Of a stretch of DNA of 38,809 nt, positions 15,701 to 24,025 are shown piece by piece (within the stretch, counting starts at the first letter, position 1; each line of letters starts with the position of its first letter). Location: contig NZ_JAJEPW010000027.1 in NCBI RefSeq assembly GCF_020687045.1, positions 1 to 38,809 of the forward strand. Direction: 5' to 3'. Under the pieces are notes generated by a model that was given only the letters and a program-made list of their open reading frames with translations, was not told where the DNA came from and made no database searches. Source of the DNA: Vescimonas cirricatena (GTDB taxonomy: Bacteria; Bacillota; Clostridia; Oscillospirales; Oscillospiraceae). Position numbers and translations under genes: made by a program.

Positions 15701-17038
15701 TTATCTCGCCCTTTCTCTCCTGACATCAAGCCAGTTGATCACTTGCTGTATTGCTAGAGAGCAAACAGCATTGATTGCACCCACCGAGAAAAGCAACCAG
15801 AACTTTTCTGACAGGGGAATCCCTCTCATTTGGCTGTAAAACCTCAAAACACCAAGAAGCCAAGACCCACCCCACAGCAAAATAAAAGAACACTTTCTAA
15901 CTATCAGCAAAAGTATTGCCACGGCAGCACAAATCAGTAATAATTCCGGCCTGCAAATGGACTGGACAAAGTGGTACACATTCTTTGTCAAATTGGAAAG
16001 AGTGTGCTTTTCCGAAATTGTCATATTCACTTTTGAATTGCCAATATCCTGCGTAGAAATTCCATGAAGGTTATCGACAGAGTCTCCCATGCTCATAGAG
16101 AGATACCATTCATTATCTTGCGTGATGACTCCATATATGCAATATAATCTGCTATCGCTATAAAGAATGCATGGGCGGTAGAACGCTTTCCAGAAATTCT
16201 CCTTCCGGACAATAGGCACTGGACTTTCCCAAGTGATTCCATCATGGCTTTCAGTATACAAAATGGTATTGCTTTTCCCTGAATCCTCTATAAATGCAAA
16301 TCGATATGTATCGTCAAGTGAAACAGCTCCGTGCCAAATCTTTTCTATTCCATAATAGCCTCCGAAAGTGCATTTTTCGAACGGGGTCCATGTATCACCA
16401 TCTGTGCTTTCCGAATAGGCCAATGCACCTTCTCTTCCTGAGGTAGATGGTTCAATTGCCCACAGTTTATACTTGCCTTCGCTATAAACAATACTCGGAG
16501 ATAGGTAGCCCACCAAATCCCGCATAATTTCATATTCGCTCCAATGCACTCCATCTGAAGAAACTTTGCGGAACAAAAGCAGTGTTCCGCCGCTTTTAAT
16601 GGTGGAATCGGTTCGTCCCAGATACCAGATTTCCATTCTGTTCAAATCATTGTTGTATACGATATGCGGATCCTTCAATTCATCGCAGGCCGTTTCTTCA
16701 TTGAATGCAATGGGGTTGTACAATCCGTCCGGCGTTGTCCAGTGAATCATGTCATTCGATACTCCGATGCACGGATTTTCCTCTGCACCATCAGCGTTGG
16801 GATAAGGAGAATAAGACATCCAATATCTGTATCCATTCCACTCACGCTTCATATCAATAACTGCCGGGTGTGTGGGTTGGTTCTGTCCATCAATATACGT
16901 TTCAATATTTAATACAGCGCTACCTTCAGATTGCGAAAATGCTGGTGCAAAGTAATCTGTCAAAGTCAGTACACACCCCAAACATCCGAATGTCAAAAGT
17001 GCCAATAACAGAACCGTAAATGCTGTTGCTCTTTTCAT
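15701..17038 (-). CDS. Membrane-anchored beta-propeller protein of unknown function
   Basis: This 445-residue protein starts with one hydrophobic segment (residues 5-25). A large extracytoplasmic domain (about 40-345) follows, and two or three C-terminal membrane helices (about 363-437). The central domain repeats the sialidase/GH43-like blade signature S-x-D-G-x-x-W, or close variants, at about residues 94-100, 160-166, 211-217 and 264-270, and contains DELKDPHIVYNND and SPSIVYSEGKYKLW. This suggests a five-bladed propeller related to GH43/GH32-like sugar-binding or hydrolase folds. It may bind, trim or transfer sugars on the exported polysaccharide, but the catalytic acids cannot be assigned by eye. 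The gene is AT-rich and overlaps the GT32 gene by ATGA. Confidence 0.7.
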   Translation of the reverse strand: MKRATAFTVLLLALLTFGCLGCVLTLTDYFAPAFSQSEGSAVLNIETYIDGQNQPTHPAVIDMKREWNGYRYWMSYSPYPNADGAEENPCIGVSNDMIHWTTPDGLYNPIAFNEETACDELKDPHIVYNNDLNRMEIWYLGRTDSTIKSGGTLLLFRKVSSDGVHWSEYEIMRDLVGYLSPSIVYSEGKYKLWAIEPSTSGREGALAYSESTDGDTWTPFEKCTFGGYYGIEKIWHGAVSLDDTYRFAFIEDSGKSNTILYTESHDGITWESPVPIVRKENFWKAFYRPCILYSDSRLYCIYGVITQDNEWYLSMSMGDSVDNLHGISTQDIGNSKVNMTISEKHTLSNLTKNVYHFVQSICRPELLLICAAVAILLLIVRKCSFILLWGGSWLLGVLRFYSQMRGIPLSEKFWLLFSVGAINAVCSLAIQQVINWLDVRRERAR

Positions 17039-17730
17039 CCTCTAATCGCCCTCTTCATTCTTCTGTATATCCTCCCAATTTTGACCTTAATCTGTTTATA
17101 CCATGGCAACCAACTCATAGAGTACCAGTGTATGGAGTATGTATTCTCCGTTTTGGTCAGCTTCCCTGTCACGCTATCCAGCGGGTTGAAAAAGTCCGCC
17201 GGGTAGACATGGATACCGGCTACGGTTTGTTCCTGCCCATTTCGGACAAGGCCGAAGCGTTCCATAACATCTGTGTTCAGATGCGGGCAGCCAACCGCAT
17301 TCGTTGTACCGTCTGCATTTGTGAAATGCAGCTTCCGATACTCCTCAATCATCGCCTGCACAACCGGATGATGCGGCACAGATGCAATGGTCAGCCCCGA
17401 TGCGACAAATTGCTCATTTTCAAATCCGATAAAGCCCTCGTCATCCATCAGCGGCGCGATATCCCGCACGGCCTCTACGTCAGTGTCAAAATACACACCG
17501 CCGTACTGCTCCAGCACCAGAAGCCGCATGACGTCTGACACAAACGCGTACTTCTTGGCAGCATACGCCTCAGCCATGAAGGGCATGGCAAGATAATCGC
17601 AGTTGTCCTCGTTCCACTCGCGGATCTCGAAATCCGGGCAGAATTTGCGCCAGCTGGCAATGCATTTTTTCGCCAGCTCCGGCTTTTCGCCCCGGCCGAA
17701 CCAGCAGTAGTGGATGATCTTCGGGATCAT
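17035..17730 (-). CDS. Glycosyltransferase family 32-type (DXD) sugar transferase
   Basis: This 231-residue protein begins IPKIIHYCWFGRGEKPELAK, typical of capsular GT32 / Gly_transf_sug (PF04488) enzymes. It then has AFVSDVMRLLVLEQYGGVYF-D82-T-D84, the DXD metal and nucleotide-sugar motif, and a C-terminal HWYSMSW patch. It presumably adds a sugar to the growing lipid-linked unit. GGAGG eight bases before the ATG overlaps the end of the upstream GT4 gene. The gene is more GC-rich than the propeller gene it overlaps. Confidence 0.9.
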   Translation of the reverse strand: MIPKIIHYCWFGRGEKPELAKKCIASWRKFCPDFEIREWNEDNCDYLAMPFMAEAYAAKKYAFVSDVMRLLVLEQYGGVYFDTDVEAVRDIAPLMDDEGFIGFENEQFVASGLTIASVPHHPVVQAMIEEYRKLHFTNADGTTNAVGCPHLNTDVMERFGLVRNGQEQTVAGIHVYPADFFNPLDSVTGKLTKTENTYSIHWYSMSWLPWYKQIKVKIGRIYRRMKRAIRG

Positions 17731-17733
17731 GGG

Positions 17734-18930
17734 TCAGTCCTCCATCAGCGCGTAAATTTTCTCAACCTCCGCGCTGTTCATATAGTCTCGCTTGACACAG
17801 TTTTCTGAAAGCTGCTGCATCCGCGCCGGGTCACGCAGCAGAGCCGCGATACCGGCAGCGCAGCCTGCGTTGTCCATCGGGACGATCACACCGTCCACGC
17901 CGTCCTCCAACTGGCTGGCGGAGGTGGCATAGTTTGTGATGACCACAGGCTTGCCGAGAAGCTGCGCCTCCCGCACAGTGACGGCCTTGCCCTCGTAGCG
18001 GGAAGGCTGCACATACAGGTCGCAGGCCCGCATATAGGGATAGGGGTTGTCCTTCTTGCCGAGAATAATGACGCGCTCCTGCATCCCGGCCTCGGCGATC
18101 CTCTGCCGGATCAGCGGCTCCTCTCCGCCGTAACCAATGAGATACCATTTGACATCCAGAGCGTTCTCCATCAGGCGGCGGCAGATATCCGGCACGTTGT
18201 CAAAGTTTTTTGCGTCACAGAAACGGCCAACAGAAAGAATCTTAACCGCGCCATCGGAGGGCATATCAGTCTGCGGCCGCTCTGCCTGCTTAGCGGTCAA
18301 TTCCTTCGGCAGGATGTTTTCGGTGGTCTGAACCTTGTCCGAAAGCTCCGGAAAGACCGTCTGAAAGCTCCGGGAAGCCTGCTCCGACACGCCGCAAATC
18401 GCGTCGTATCCGCTCCACATGGCAAGCTCCGCCGACCGATCAAACGACAGGGCAGTATAATCCGTATGAATCCACGCCGCATATTTTTTTGCCTTGACCC
18501 GCTCCCGCGCGAAATAATGCGGCGTCAGAAAGCTGATCGCAAGGTCATAGGTCTTATCGGAAATCTGCGGCATGGCAGATAGCGTGTACTTGTGGCTGTA
18601 GGTCAGCGCGGTAACAGAGGGCCTGCCGCCGGGATGCCGCTTGTCGAAGCGCTTGGCTGCAAGCTTCCCTTTCAGCCGCCCGCAGAGAACGCCGATCTGG
18701 CCGCTTTTGAGCAGCGATGCCATGGGGACCGCCAGCGATGCATATTGCGGAATTTCCGGAAGAAGATTCGCCTTCGGATTCAGGTACGGCATCAATTCGC
18801 CGCTGTGCCGCATCAGAAAAAGGTCCACGTCATAGTGGTCATAGTCGATGGAGTCCAGCAGTCCCAGCAAACTGCGCTCCACTCCGCCAAGTTCCATGGC
18901 TTGGGAGAAGATGAGAAGGGTGTGTTTCAT
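17734..18930 (-). CDS. Glycosyltransferase family 4
   Basis: This 398-residue GT-B enzyme is read from the ATG at 18930, which overlaps the upstream stop as ATGA and follows AGGAGAAAGG. A longer frame exists upstream but runs inside the previous gene. Features are HTLLIFSQAMELGGVERSLL at the N-terminus (glycine-rich acceptor loop), ILSVGRFCDAKNFD, LIGYGGEE and PSRYEGKAVTVREAQLLGKP, the E-x7-E region that binds the donor nucleotide. Donor sugar is not predictable. Confidence 0.9.
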   Translation of the reverse strand: MKHTLLIFSQAMELGGVERSLLGLLDSIDYDHYDVDLFLMRHSGELMPYLNPKANLLPEIPQYASLAVPMASLLKSGQIGVLCGRLKGKLAAKRFDKRHPGGRPSVTALTYSHKYTLSAMPQISDKTYDLAISFLTPHYFARERVKAKKYAAWIHTDYTALSFDRSAELAMWSGYDAICGVSEQASRSFQTVFPELSDKVQTTENILPKELTAKQAERPQTDMPSDGAVKILSVGRFCDAKNFDNVPDICRRLMENALDVKWYLIGYGGEEPLIRQRIAEAGMQERVIILGKKDNPYPYMRACDLYVQPSRYEGKAVTVREAQLLGKPVVITNYATSASQLEDGVDGVIVPMDNAGCAAGIAALLRDPARMQQLSENCVKRDYMNSAEVEKIYALMED

Positions 18931-19817
18931 CCCGCCTTTCTCCTGATATACCCCGTCAGCGCCCATCCTGCCGGTGTACACAGCACTGTTAGCAGCTTGC
19001 GGGGGGATTCCTTGATGTAGTGCCGGTTTCCGGCGAGCTGGCTGCTGGAGCAGTAGTGGATGCAGTCCATAACCAGCCGCTTGAAGGACTCCGGGTACTG
19101 CATCTTGACCGTCCGCCAGAAGGCAAACCCCTTCGGATTTTTCAGGTACTGCCGGAACATATTATTGCTGGAGCCGTCCGGCTGATACTCCACGTTGCAC
19201 AGGATATCGTCCAGCACAGCCAGCTTATAATTCTGATCGATCAGGAGATATTTGTAAGACAAGCTGACATACTTCTCACCCTCGAACACAGGGTACTCCG
19301 GGTAAGCGTTGATCACATCCGTGCGGTAGACCAGCTTTTTGTCGCCCGCCCCCCCGGCAGCGTAGTAACCGGAAATGGTTGTCTCCGTCATATTGACCGG
19401 AAAGCCTTTTCCAATAACATTCCCGGTGAAATCAGCGTCAAGCCCGACAAGACCGGCATAGCCCTTATCTTTGACCTCCGCCCATTTGCTCAGGATCTTC
19501 TCCACCGCGCCGTCTGCCAGCATATCGTCCGAGTCAATGCAGGTGTTCAGTTCGGTATGAATATTGGCGTAGGCAGCATTGTGAGCTGTATGCATACCGC
19601 CATTTTCCTTGTAGATGTACTGAATCTCAAACCCGTTATCGCGGCTCTGCCACTGCTGCACCAACGCGGCTGTGTTATCCGTGGAACCATCGTCCACAAT
19701 GAGCCAGATGAAGGCCTTGCAGCTTTGGCGGCAAAGGCTCTCATAGGTGCGCGGCAGCGTATGGGCGCGATTGTAGGCGGGGGTAAAAATCGTAAGGATA
19801 GTAGTCACGTTATCCAT
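18927..19817 (-). CDS. Glycosyltransferase family 2 (FTPAYNR subgroup)
   Basis: This 296-residue GT2 protein is read from the ATG at 19817, whose codons MDN overlap the end of the upstream GT4 gene by 8 bp. A longer frame would add 20 residues entirely inside that gene and is not favoured. Motifs are LTIFTPAYNRAHTLPRTY, LIVDDGSTDNT (VDDG 41-44), NGGMHTAHNAAY and DSDD (95-98). It is a paralogue of the 11760-12668 gene. Confidence 0.87.
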   Translation of the reverse strand: MDNVTTILTIFTPAYNRAHTLPRTYESLCRQSCKAFIWLIVDDGSTDNTAALVQQWQSRDNGFEIQYIYKENGGMHTAHNAAYANIHTELNTCIDSDDMLADGAVEKILSKWAEVKDKGYAGLVGLDADFTGNVIGKGFPVNMTETTISGYYAAGGAGDKKLVYRTDVINAYPEYPVFEGEKYVSLSYKYLLIDQNYKLAVLDDILCNVEYQPDGSSNNMFRQYLKNPKGFAFWRTVKMQYPESFKRLVMDCIHYCSSSQLAGNRHYIKESPRKLLTVLCTPAGWALTGYIRRKAG

Positions 19818-20937
19818 GTTTTTTCGCTGCGTCCTCATAAAAATGTTGTAGCCATAATGTAGTGGTTCTGATATCATAGCCAGCCTGTTGAATTTCTGCC
19901 GTTGTATCTAGGTGAGGTTCATTTTTGCGAGAAAGAATCCATTTAGCCCACGCCAAGGCTCCATCTCTAAGCGGACGTTGCTGTATCAATTTTGTTAGTA
20001 TCGCTTCTTGAGATACCGAATCAGAAACACAGCACGGAAGGCCTGACGCTTGCGCTTCAATCAAGACAATGCCCAATCCTTCATACAATGACGGAAAGGC
20101 AAAAACATCCATAGCTTGATAGAACTCCTGCACATTGGTTTGAACACCGGCGAATATCACGTTTTGAGTCAGGTTATGCTCGAAAACCATATTCTCAATT
20201 TTACTGCGGAGTTCTCCATCTCCAACCAGCAACAACACAGCATTTGGAAAGTCTCGAACGATTTGTTCAAACACCTCAATCAAAAAGCGGTGATTTTTTT
20301 GCTCTGCAAATCTTCCAATATGGCCTATTACAAATGCATCTTTGTCAATAGCATATTTTTTGCGGATATATTCTCTATTTGATGCCGAAATGAAAAACTG
20401 CTGCAAGTCAATGGCGTTTTTTAGCACCTGGCACAATTGATGATTCTCTGAAATCTTTCTCCCGAAGCGGTCGCGCGCGGCCTCTGCTGAACAGGCAAAA
20501 AAGTGGTCTGCGACAAATCGCGTTGGAAAGGAATAAACAGCATAGGCAACTTGTTGCAATGACCTATTCGCATTTGTATTGTGGCTATGCGCGATGGTAT
20601 ATACCCCATATTTCTTCGCAATCGCCAGATAAATCGCAGCCGTACTCCCTAAATGCCCATGCACAATAGGATATTCTTTTGAATGCGCTTGGAAAAACTC
20701 ATTCCACCACTTGACATAGGTAAAGTGATTTTTCCCATTGTAATGCGGGCACCGATAAATTCTTCCGCCAAGGCTGATAATTTCCTCATCGAATATAGCC
20801 GGTTCGCTGCTGTTTTCCACAAAGTCAAACTGCACCTTACTGCGGTCAATATGACGGTAGAGATTCATAATCATTGTCTCCGCTCCACCGCGATTCATAA
20901 TACCGATAACATGCAGCACTCGGATCGGTTTATCCAT
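19810..20937 (-). CDS. Glycosyltransferase family 4 (EpsF-like)
   Basis: This 375-residue GT-B transferase has IRVLHVIGIMNRGGAETMIM at the N-terminus, HSHNTN near residue 120, IGHIGRFAEQKNHRFLIEVF, LLVGDGELRS and FPSLYEGLGIVLIEAQASGL (the E-x7-E donor site). It resembles the EpsF/CapM-like enzymes of exopolysaccharide clusters. It follows licD after 11 bp. The donor is unknown. Confidence 0.9.
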   Translation of the reverse strand: MDKPIRVLHVIGIMNRGGAETMIMNLYRHIDRSKVQFDFVENSSEPAIFDEEIISLGGRIYRCPHYNGKNHFTYVKWWNEFFQAHSKEYPIVHGHLGSTAAIYLAIAKKYGVYTIAHSHNTNANRSLQQVAYAVYSFPTRFVADHFFACSAEAARDRFGRKISENHQLCQVLKNAIDLQQFFISASNREYIRKKYAIDKDAFVIGHIGRFAEQKNHRFLIEVFEQIVRDFPNAVLLLVGDGELRSKIENMVFEHNLTQNVIFAGVQTNVQEFYQAMDVFAFPSLYEGLGIVLIEAQASGLPCCVSDSVSQEAILTKLIQQRPLRDGALAWAKWILSRKNEPHLDTTAEIQQAGYDIRTTTLWLQHFYEDAAKKHG

Positions 20938-20948
20938 ACCTTTGCCTC

Positions 20949-21785
20949 TTATCCTTGCATAAGCTCCTCATAATTGTGTTCGAAATCAATCAAGATCGGA
21001 TGATGCTTCCATACCCGCTCTTCCTCCGGCGGAAGCTGCATATAATCGCCATACTCTATACGCAGCATCGTATCTGGATCCGCAGCACACATATATTGTT
21101 TTCCGTTAAACTCCATCGCTTTCAGGTTTTCAAACAAATTTGCAGGATAAAGTTTGCGGCTGCACCCGATGGTGTTTGGAAATACATATTGCAGGGTCGC
21201 ATTGCCGTTCCATCTGCGAATTGATTTTTCAGCACGTTCGCGTCTTGTGGCGTATTTTTTCTTTGGCGCCCTGAGTAAGATATTTTCGACTTTTCCAATC
21301 AATCCGCCGGAACCACTTGTATGCCCTCGGCTGTACAGCAGGTTCACAGCGCAGGCAATGTACTGAACGGTTTTCCCCAACTTGCTGGGGGCAACTCGAT
21401 CGCCGGGAAAAATATCAACGAATATCCCTTTGTGATAGTGCTTTTCCCGCTCAGATTCGCCCTGCAAAAACGTTGTATGATCCTTCCTGATTTTGGTGAA
21501 ATTTTGTGTGAAATCTGGATCTGTTCGTGTGTTTTGCAGAATATACCCCTTTGGTGCGGCTTCATTCCAGATGGCAAGAAGCTTTTCATAGTCCTCCCGC
21601 GGCATCATCAAGTCAATATCATCGTCCCACGGGATAAAGCCCTTATGCCGCACAGCGCCAATCAACGTACCATACGCCAGAGAATACCGCAGCCCATACT
21701 CCGTACAGACCTGATGGATCACATCCAATATCTCCTGCTCGGTTGCCCAAATCTGCCGCTGGAGCTGATCTGGTATTTGCTTCAT
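20949..21785 (-). CDS. licD: LicD family phosphocholine (phosphotransferase) protein
   Basis: This 278-residue protein has the LicD/nucleotidyltransferase-fold signature YSLAYGTLIGAVRHKGFIPW followed by DDDID (residues 54-58), the metal-binding triad of the family (PF04991). LicD transfers phosphocholine from CDP-choline to a sugar hydroxyl of teichoic acid or lipopolysaccharide. Here the same operon encodes choline uptake, kinase and cytidylyltransferase homologues, so phosphocholine is a better-supported substrate than for an orphan LicD. Some LicD-fold proteins move other phospho-groups (ribitol- or glycerol-phosphate), so the substrate remains inferred. The start overlaps the BCCT gene stop (ATGA). 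Confidence 0.88.
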   Translation of the reverse strand: MKQIPDQLQRQIWATEQEILDVIHQVCTEYGLRYSLAYGTLIGAVRHKGFIPWDDDIDLMMPREDYEKLLAIWNEAAPKGYILQNTRTDPDFTQNFTKIRKDHTTFLQGESEREKHYHKGIFVDIFPGDRVAPSKLGKTVQYIACAVNLLYSRGHTSGSGGLIGKVENILLRAPKKKYATRRERAEKSIRRWNGNATLQYVFPNTIGCSRKLYPANLFENLKAMEFNGKQYMCAADPDTMLRIEYGDYMQLPPEEERVWKHHPILIDFEHNYEELMQG

Positions 21786-23302
21786 GCCTGTGTGTCCTTT
21801 CTCTCCTGTAAGTAGCCGGACGCATCCCTGAAGAAGCTCGCTACGATAATGAGGATGATAATTCCAATGGGAAATGCCGCGATGATTGATACAGATTGCA
21901 GACTGTGCATGGAATTCTCAGAGAATATCAACGCTATAGGCAGAAGAATGAATACCACAGCCCAGAAGGTGCGGACTCTTTTATCCGGCTCTTGCTCCGG
22001 CTTCAACCTCTTGTACGAATAGCTCGAAACAACCATTGTCAGCGCATCAAACGTGGTGGAGTAGAAGGCAATCATTGTAACCGCCAGCAGAATCAGGCCG
22101 ACCTCCGTTAGCGGAAGCGTATCAAAGATCTTCATAATTGCCTCGGAATAGTCCCCGCCCGCTGCGACAAAGCCCGTAATATCAAGGCCGTGTTTAAGCT
22201 GCTGCGCAAGGCCGTAATTTCCAAGGATAATGAACGAGGTAAACGTCCCTGCAAGCCCCCAGCCGTAGCCGCCGAGAATGGTATTGCGGATCGTGCGTCC
22301 CTTGCTGATCACGCCCGGTGTCGCAACGCACCAGACCATCCAATATGCCCAGTAATAGATCGTCCAATTTTGCGGGAAACTCGTTTCCCGCAACGGATCC
22401 ATCCATGTTGACAGGCCGATAAAATTCTGGACAAGATTGCCTATGGCAGAAAAACCTGTTTCAAGAATATACCGGGTTTCACCGCCTCCAAACAGAACGT
22501 ATGCAAGCAGTGCAAAAAAGCAATAACTGCAAATGGCGGCGAGCTTCGCGATTCCTTTCATGCCGAACCAGACCGTAAAGGTGTAGACTGCCGCGATCAT
22601 CAAAAGGATTGCTATCGTTAACCCGATGCTGTCCTGCAGGCCAAACACATGGCTGATTGCTCTGGAAAGCAGCGGCGTTGCGAGAGAAAACGTCGTCGCT
22701 GTGCCCGCAATCAGCGCAAAAATCGCAGTCAGGTCGATCACACGCCCCAAAACTCCATCTACCCGGCTTCCCAGCAGGGGGCGGCAGGCTTCAGAGAATT
22801 TCTGCTTATCACGGCCGCGGATATGGATCATAAAGCCGAATGCAACCGCGAGCACGATATAAAAGCCCCACGCGATAGGTCCCCAGTGGAAAAGCGGGTA
22901 AGTGGACGCCCATTTCTGCATGCCGCCCATCATTTCCACCTGCGATTCATTGGCATACAGCGCCCACTCGCACAGCGAATAAAACAGAATATCCGCAGCC
23001 ATGGTGGATGTAAAAATCATAGTGCCCCACTGAAAAGAGCGATATTGCGGCTTCTCACAGTCGCCAAGCTTGATCTTGCCGAATTTGGAAAAGGCTATGT
23101 AAAGCGTACAGCCTACGATGCCAACGCCGAGCAGTGCATAGTAGAGGCCAAAGTCATCCCCCAGAAAGCCGCGCACCACGCTAAGGACGAGCTTGGAGCC
23201 TTCCGGAAAAATCATAAACAGCGCACATACCGTCAGTACGATTGCCAGCGGCACCAGCATAGATACCCAGTCAAGCTCTTTTTTCAGTGTGTTTTTCTTC
23301 AT
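21782..23302 (-). CDS. BCCT family choline/betaine transporter
   Basis: This 506-residue protein has about 12 hydrophobic helices and BCCT (PF02028) hallmarks: WALYANESQVEMMGGMQKWA, PLFHWGPIAWGFYIVLAVAF and the signature tryptophan box WTIYYWAYWMVWCVATPGVI (about residues 314-333). BCCT carriers import choline, betaine or carnitine with Na+ or H+. Lying between licC- and licD-like genes, it is best read as the choline supplier for phosphocholine synthesis, replacing the unrelated LicB permease of Haemophilus and Streptococcus. A role in osmoprotection cannot be excluded. It starts 3 bp after the licC stop and ends overlapping licD. Confidence 0.92.
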   Translation of the reverse strand: MKKNTLKKELDWVSMLVPLAIVLTVCALFMIFPEGSKLVLSVVRGFLGDDFGLYYALLGVGIVGCTLYIAFSKFGKIKLGDCEKPQYRSFQWGTMIFTSTMAADILFYSLCEWALYANESQVEMMGGMQKWASTYPLFHWGPIAWGFYIVLAVAFGFMIHIRGRDKQKFSEACRPLLGSRVDGVLGRVIDLTAIFALIAGTATTFSLATPLLSRAISHVFGLQDSIGLTIAILLMIAAVYTFTVWFGMKGIAKLAAICSYCFFALLAYVLFGGGETRYILETGFSAIGNLVQNFIGLSTWMDPLRETSFPQNWTIYYWAYWMVWCVATPGVISKGRTIRNTILGGYGWGLAGTFTSFIILGNYGLAQQLKHGLDITGFVAAGGDYSEAIMKIFDTLPLTEVGLILLAVTMIAFYSTTFDALTMVVSSYSYKRLKPEQEPDKRVRTFWAVVFILLPIALIFSENSMHSLQSVSIIAAFPIGIIILIIVASFFRDASGYLQERKDTQA

Positions 23303-23305
23303 ATC

Positions 23306-24025
23306 TCAATTAACCCTTCCTCTATATGATGAATCCGCCTCGCAAAGCTCTGTGAAGCTGTCAATTTCGCGCAGATCTTCCGCTGAAATGGGGTAAACGC
23401 CGAACTGGTACTCATCAGGGTGGCAAAACATTGCAACATCATCCCAGTAAATGCTCCGATTTTCGTTTTGCACAAATTCCAGTTCCAAGTGCTTTCTGAG
23501 TCGCTGCCCATCTTCTGCTGTCCAGCGTGACACACTGAAGAGCTGCCAGCCGTGATTGCCGCCTGTGTGGCTGCATTTTGTCACGATCCCATTTTTAACC
23601 GTCAACAGCCATTCGTTTGTAGCTCTGTCTGTCCAGGCGCAGCTATACCCGGAGCGGGTAAATTCCCGGTGAAGGATCGCCGGGTTGCGGATGATCTGAT
23701 CGCCGTCCAAAATAATCGCGTTGTTCAGGTATTCACGCGCGACATAGAGGGACGCGATGTTATTGCACTCCGCGTACCATGGATTTTCTATCAGCGTAAT
23801 GCCGTTGTACTTCTTCGCCCATTCATAGAATTGCTCTTTTAGGTATCCGACCACGACATAAATCTCGTGGATTTCATTCTCGTGAAGCGCCGCGATGATC
23901 GTATCGATCATGCACACGCCATTTACTGTGACCAACGGTTTGGGAGTCGTCAGGGTCACAGGGCGCAGCCGCTGGCCGATGCCCGCAGCCATAATGATTG
24001 CACGTTCTACAATATGTTCAAACAT
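23306..24025 (-). CDS. licC: CTP:phosphocholine cytidylyltransferase, LicC-like
   Basis: This 239-residue sugar-nucleotidyltransferase-fold protein is read from the ATG at 24025, which overlaps the licA-like stop by 8 bp. Upstream in-frame codons lie inside licA. It has the nucleotide loop RAIIMAAGIGQRLRPVT with PKPLVTVNG (about 8-32), ENPWYAECNNIASLYVAREY (closely like the pneumococcal LicC NPYYAxxNNI region) and an ILDGDQII aspartate pair. The expected reaction is CTP plus phosphocholine to CDP-choline and pyrophosphate, the donor for LicD. Length fits LicC. Confidence 0.88.
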   Translation of the reverse strand: MFEHIVERAIIMAAGIGQRLRPVTLTTPKPLVTVNGVCMIDTIIAALHENEIHEIYVVVGYLKEQFYEWAKKYNGITLIENPWYAECNNIASLYVAREYLNNAIILDGDQIIRNPAILHREFTRSGYSCAWTDRATNEWLLTVKNGIVTKCSHTGGNHGWQLFSVSRWTAEDGQRLRKHLELEFVQNENRSIYWDDVAMFCHPDEYQFGVYPISAEDLREIDSFTELCEADSSYRGRVN

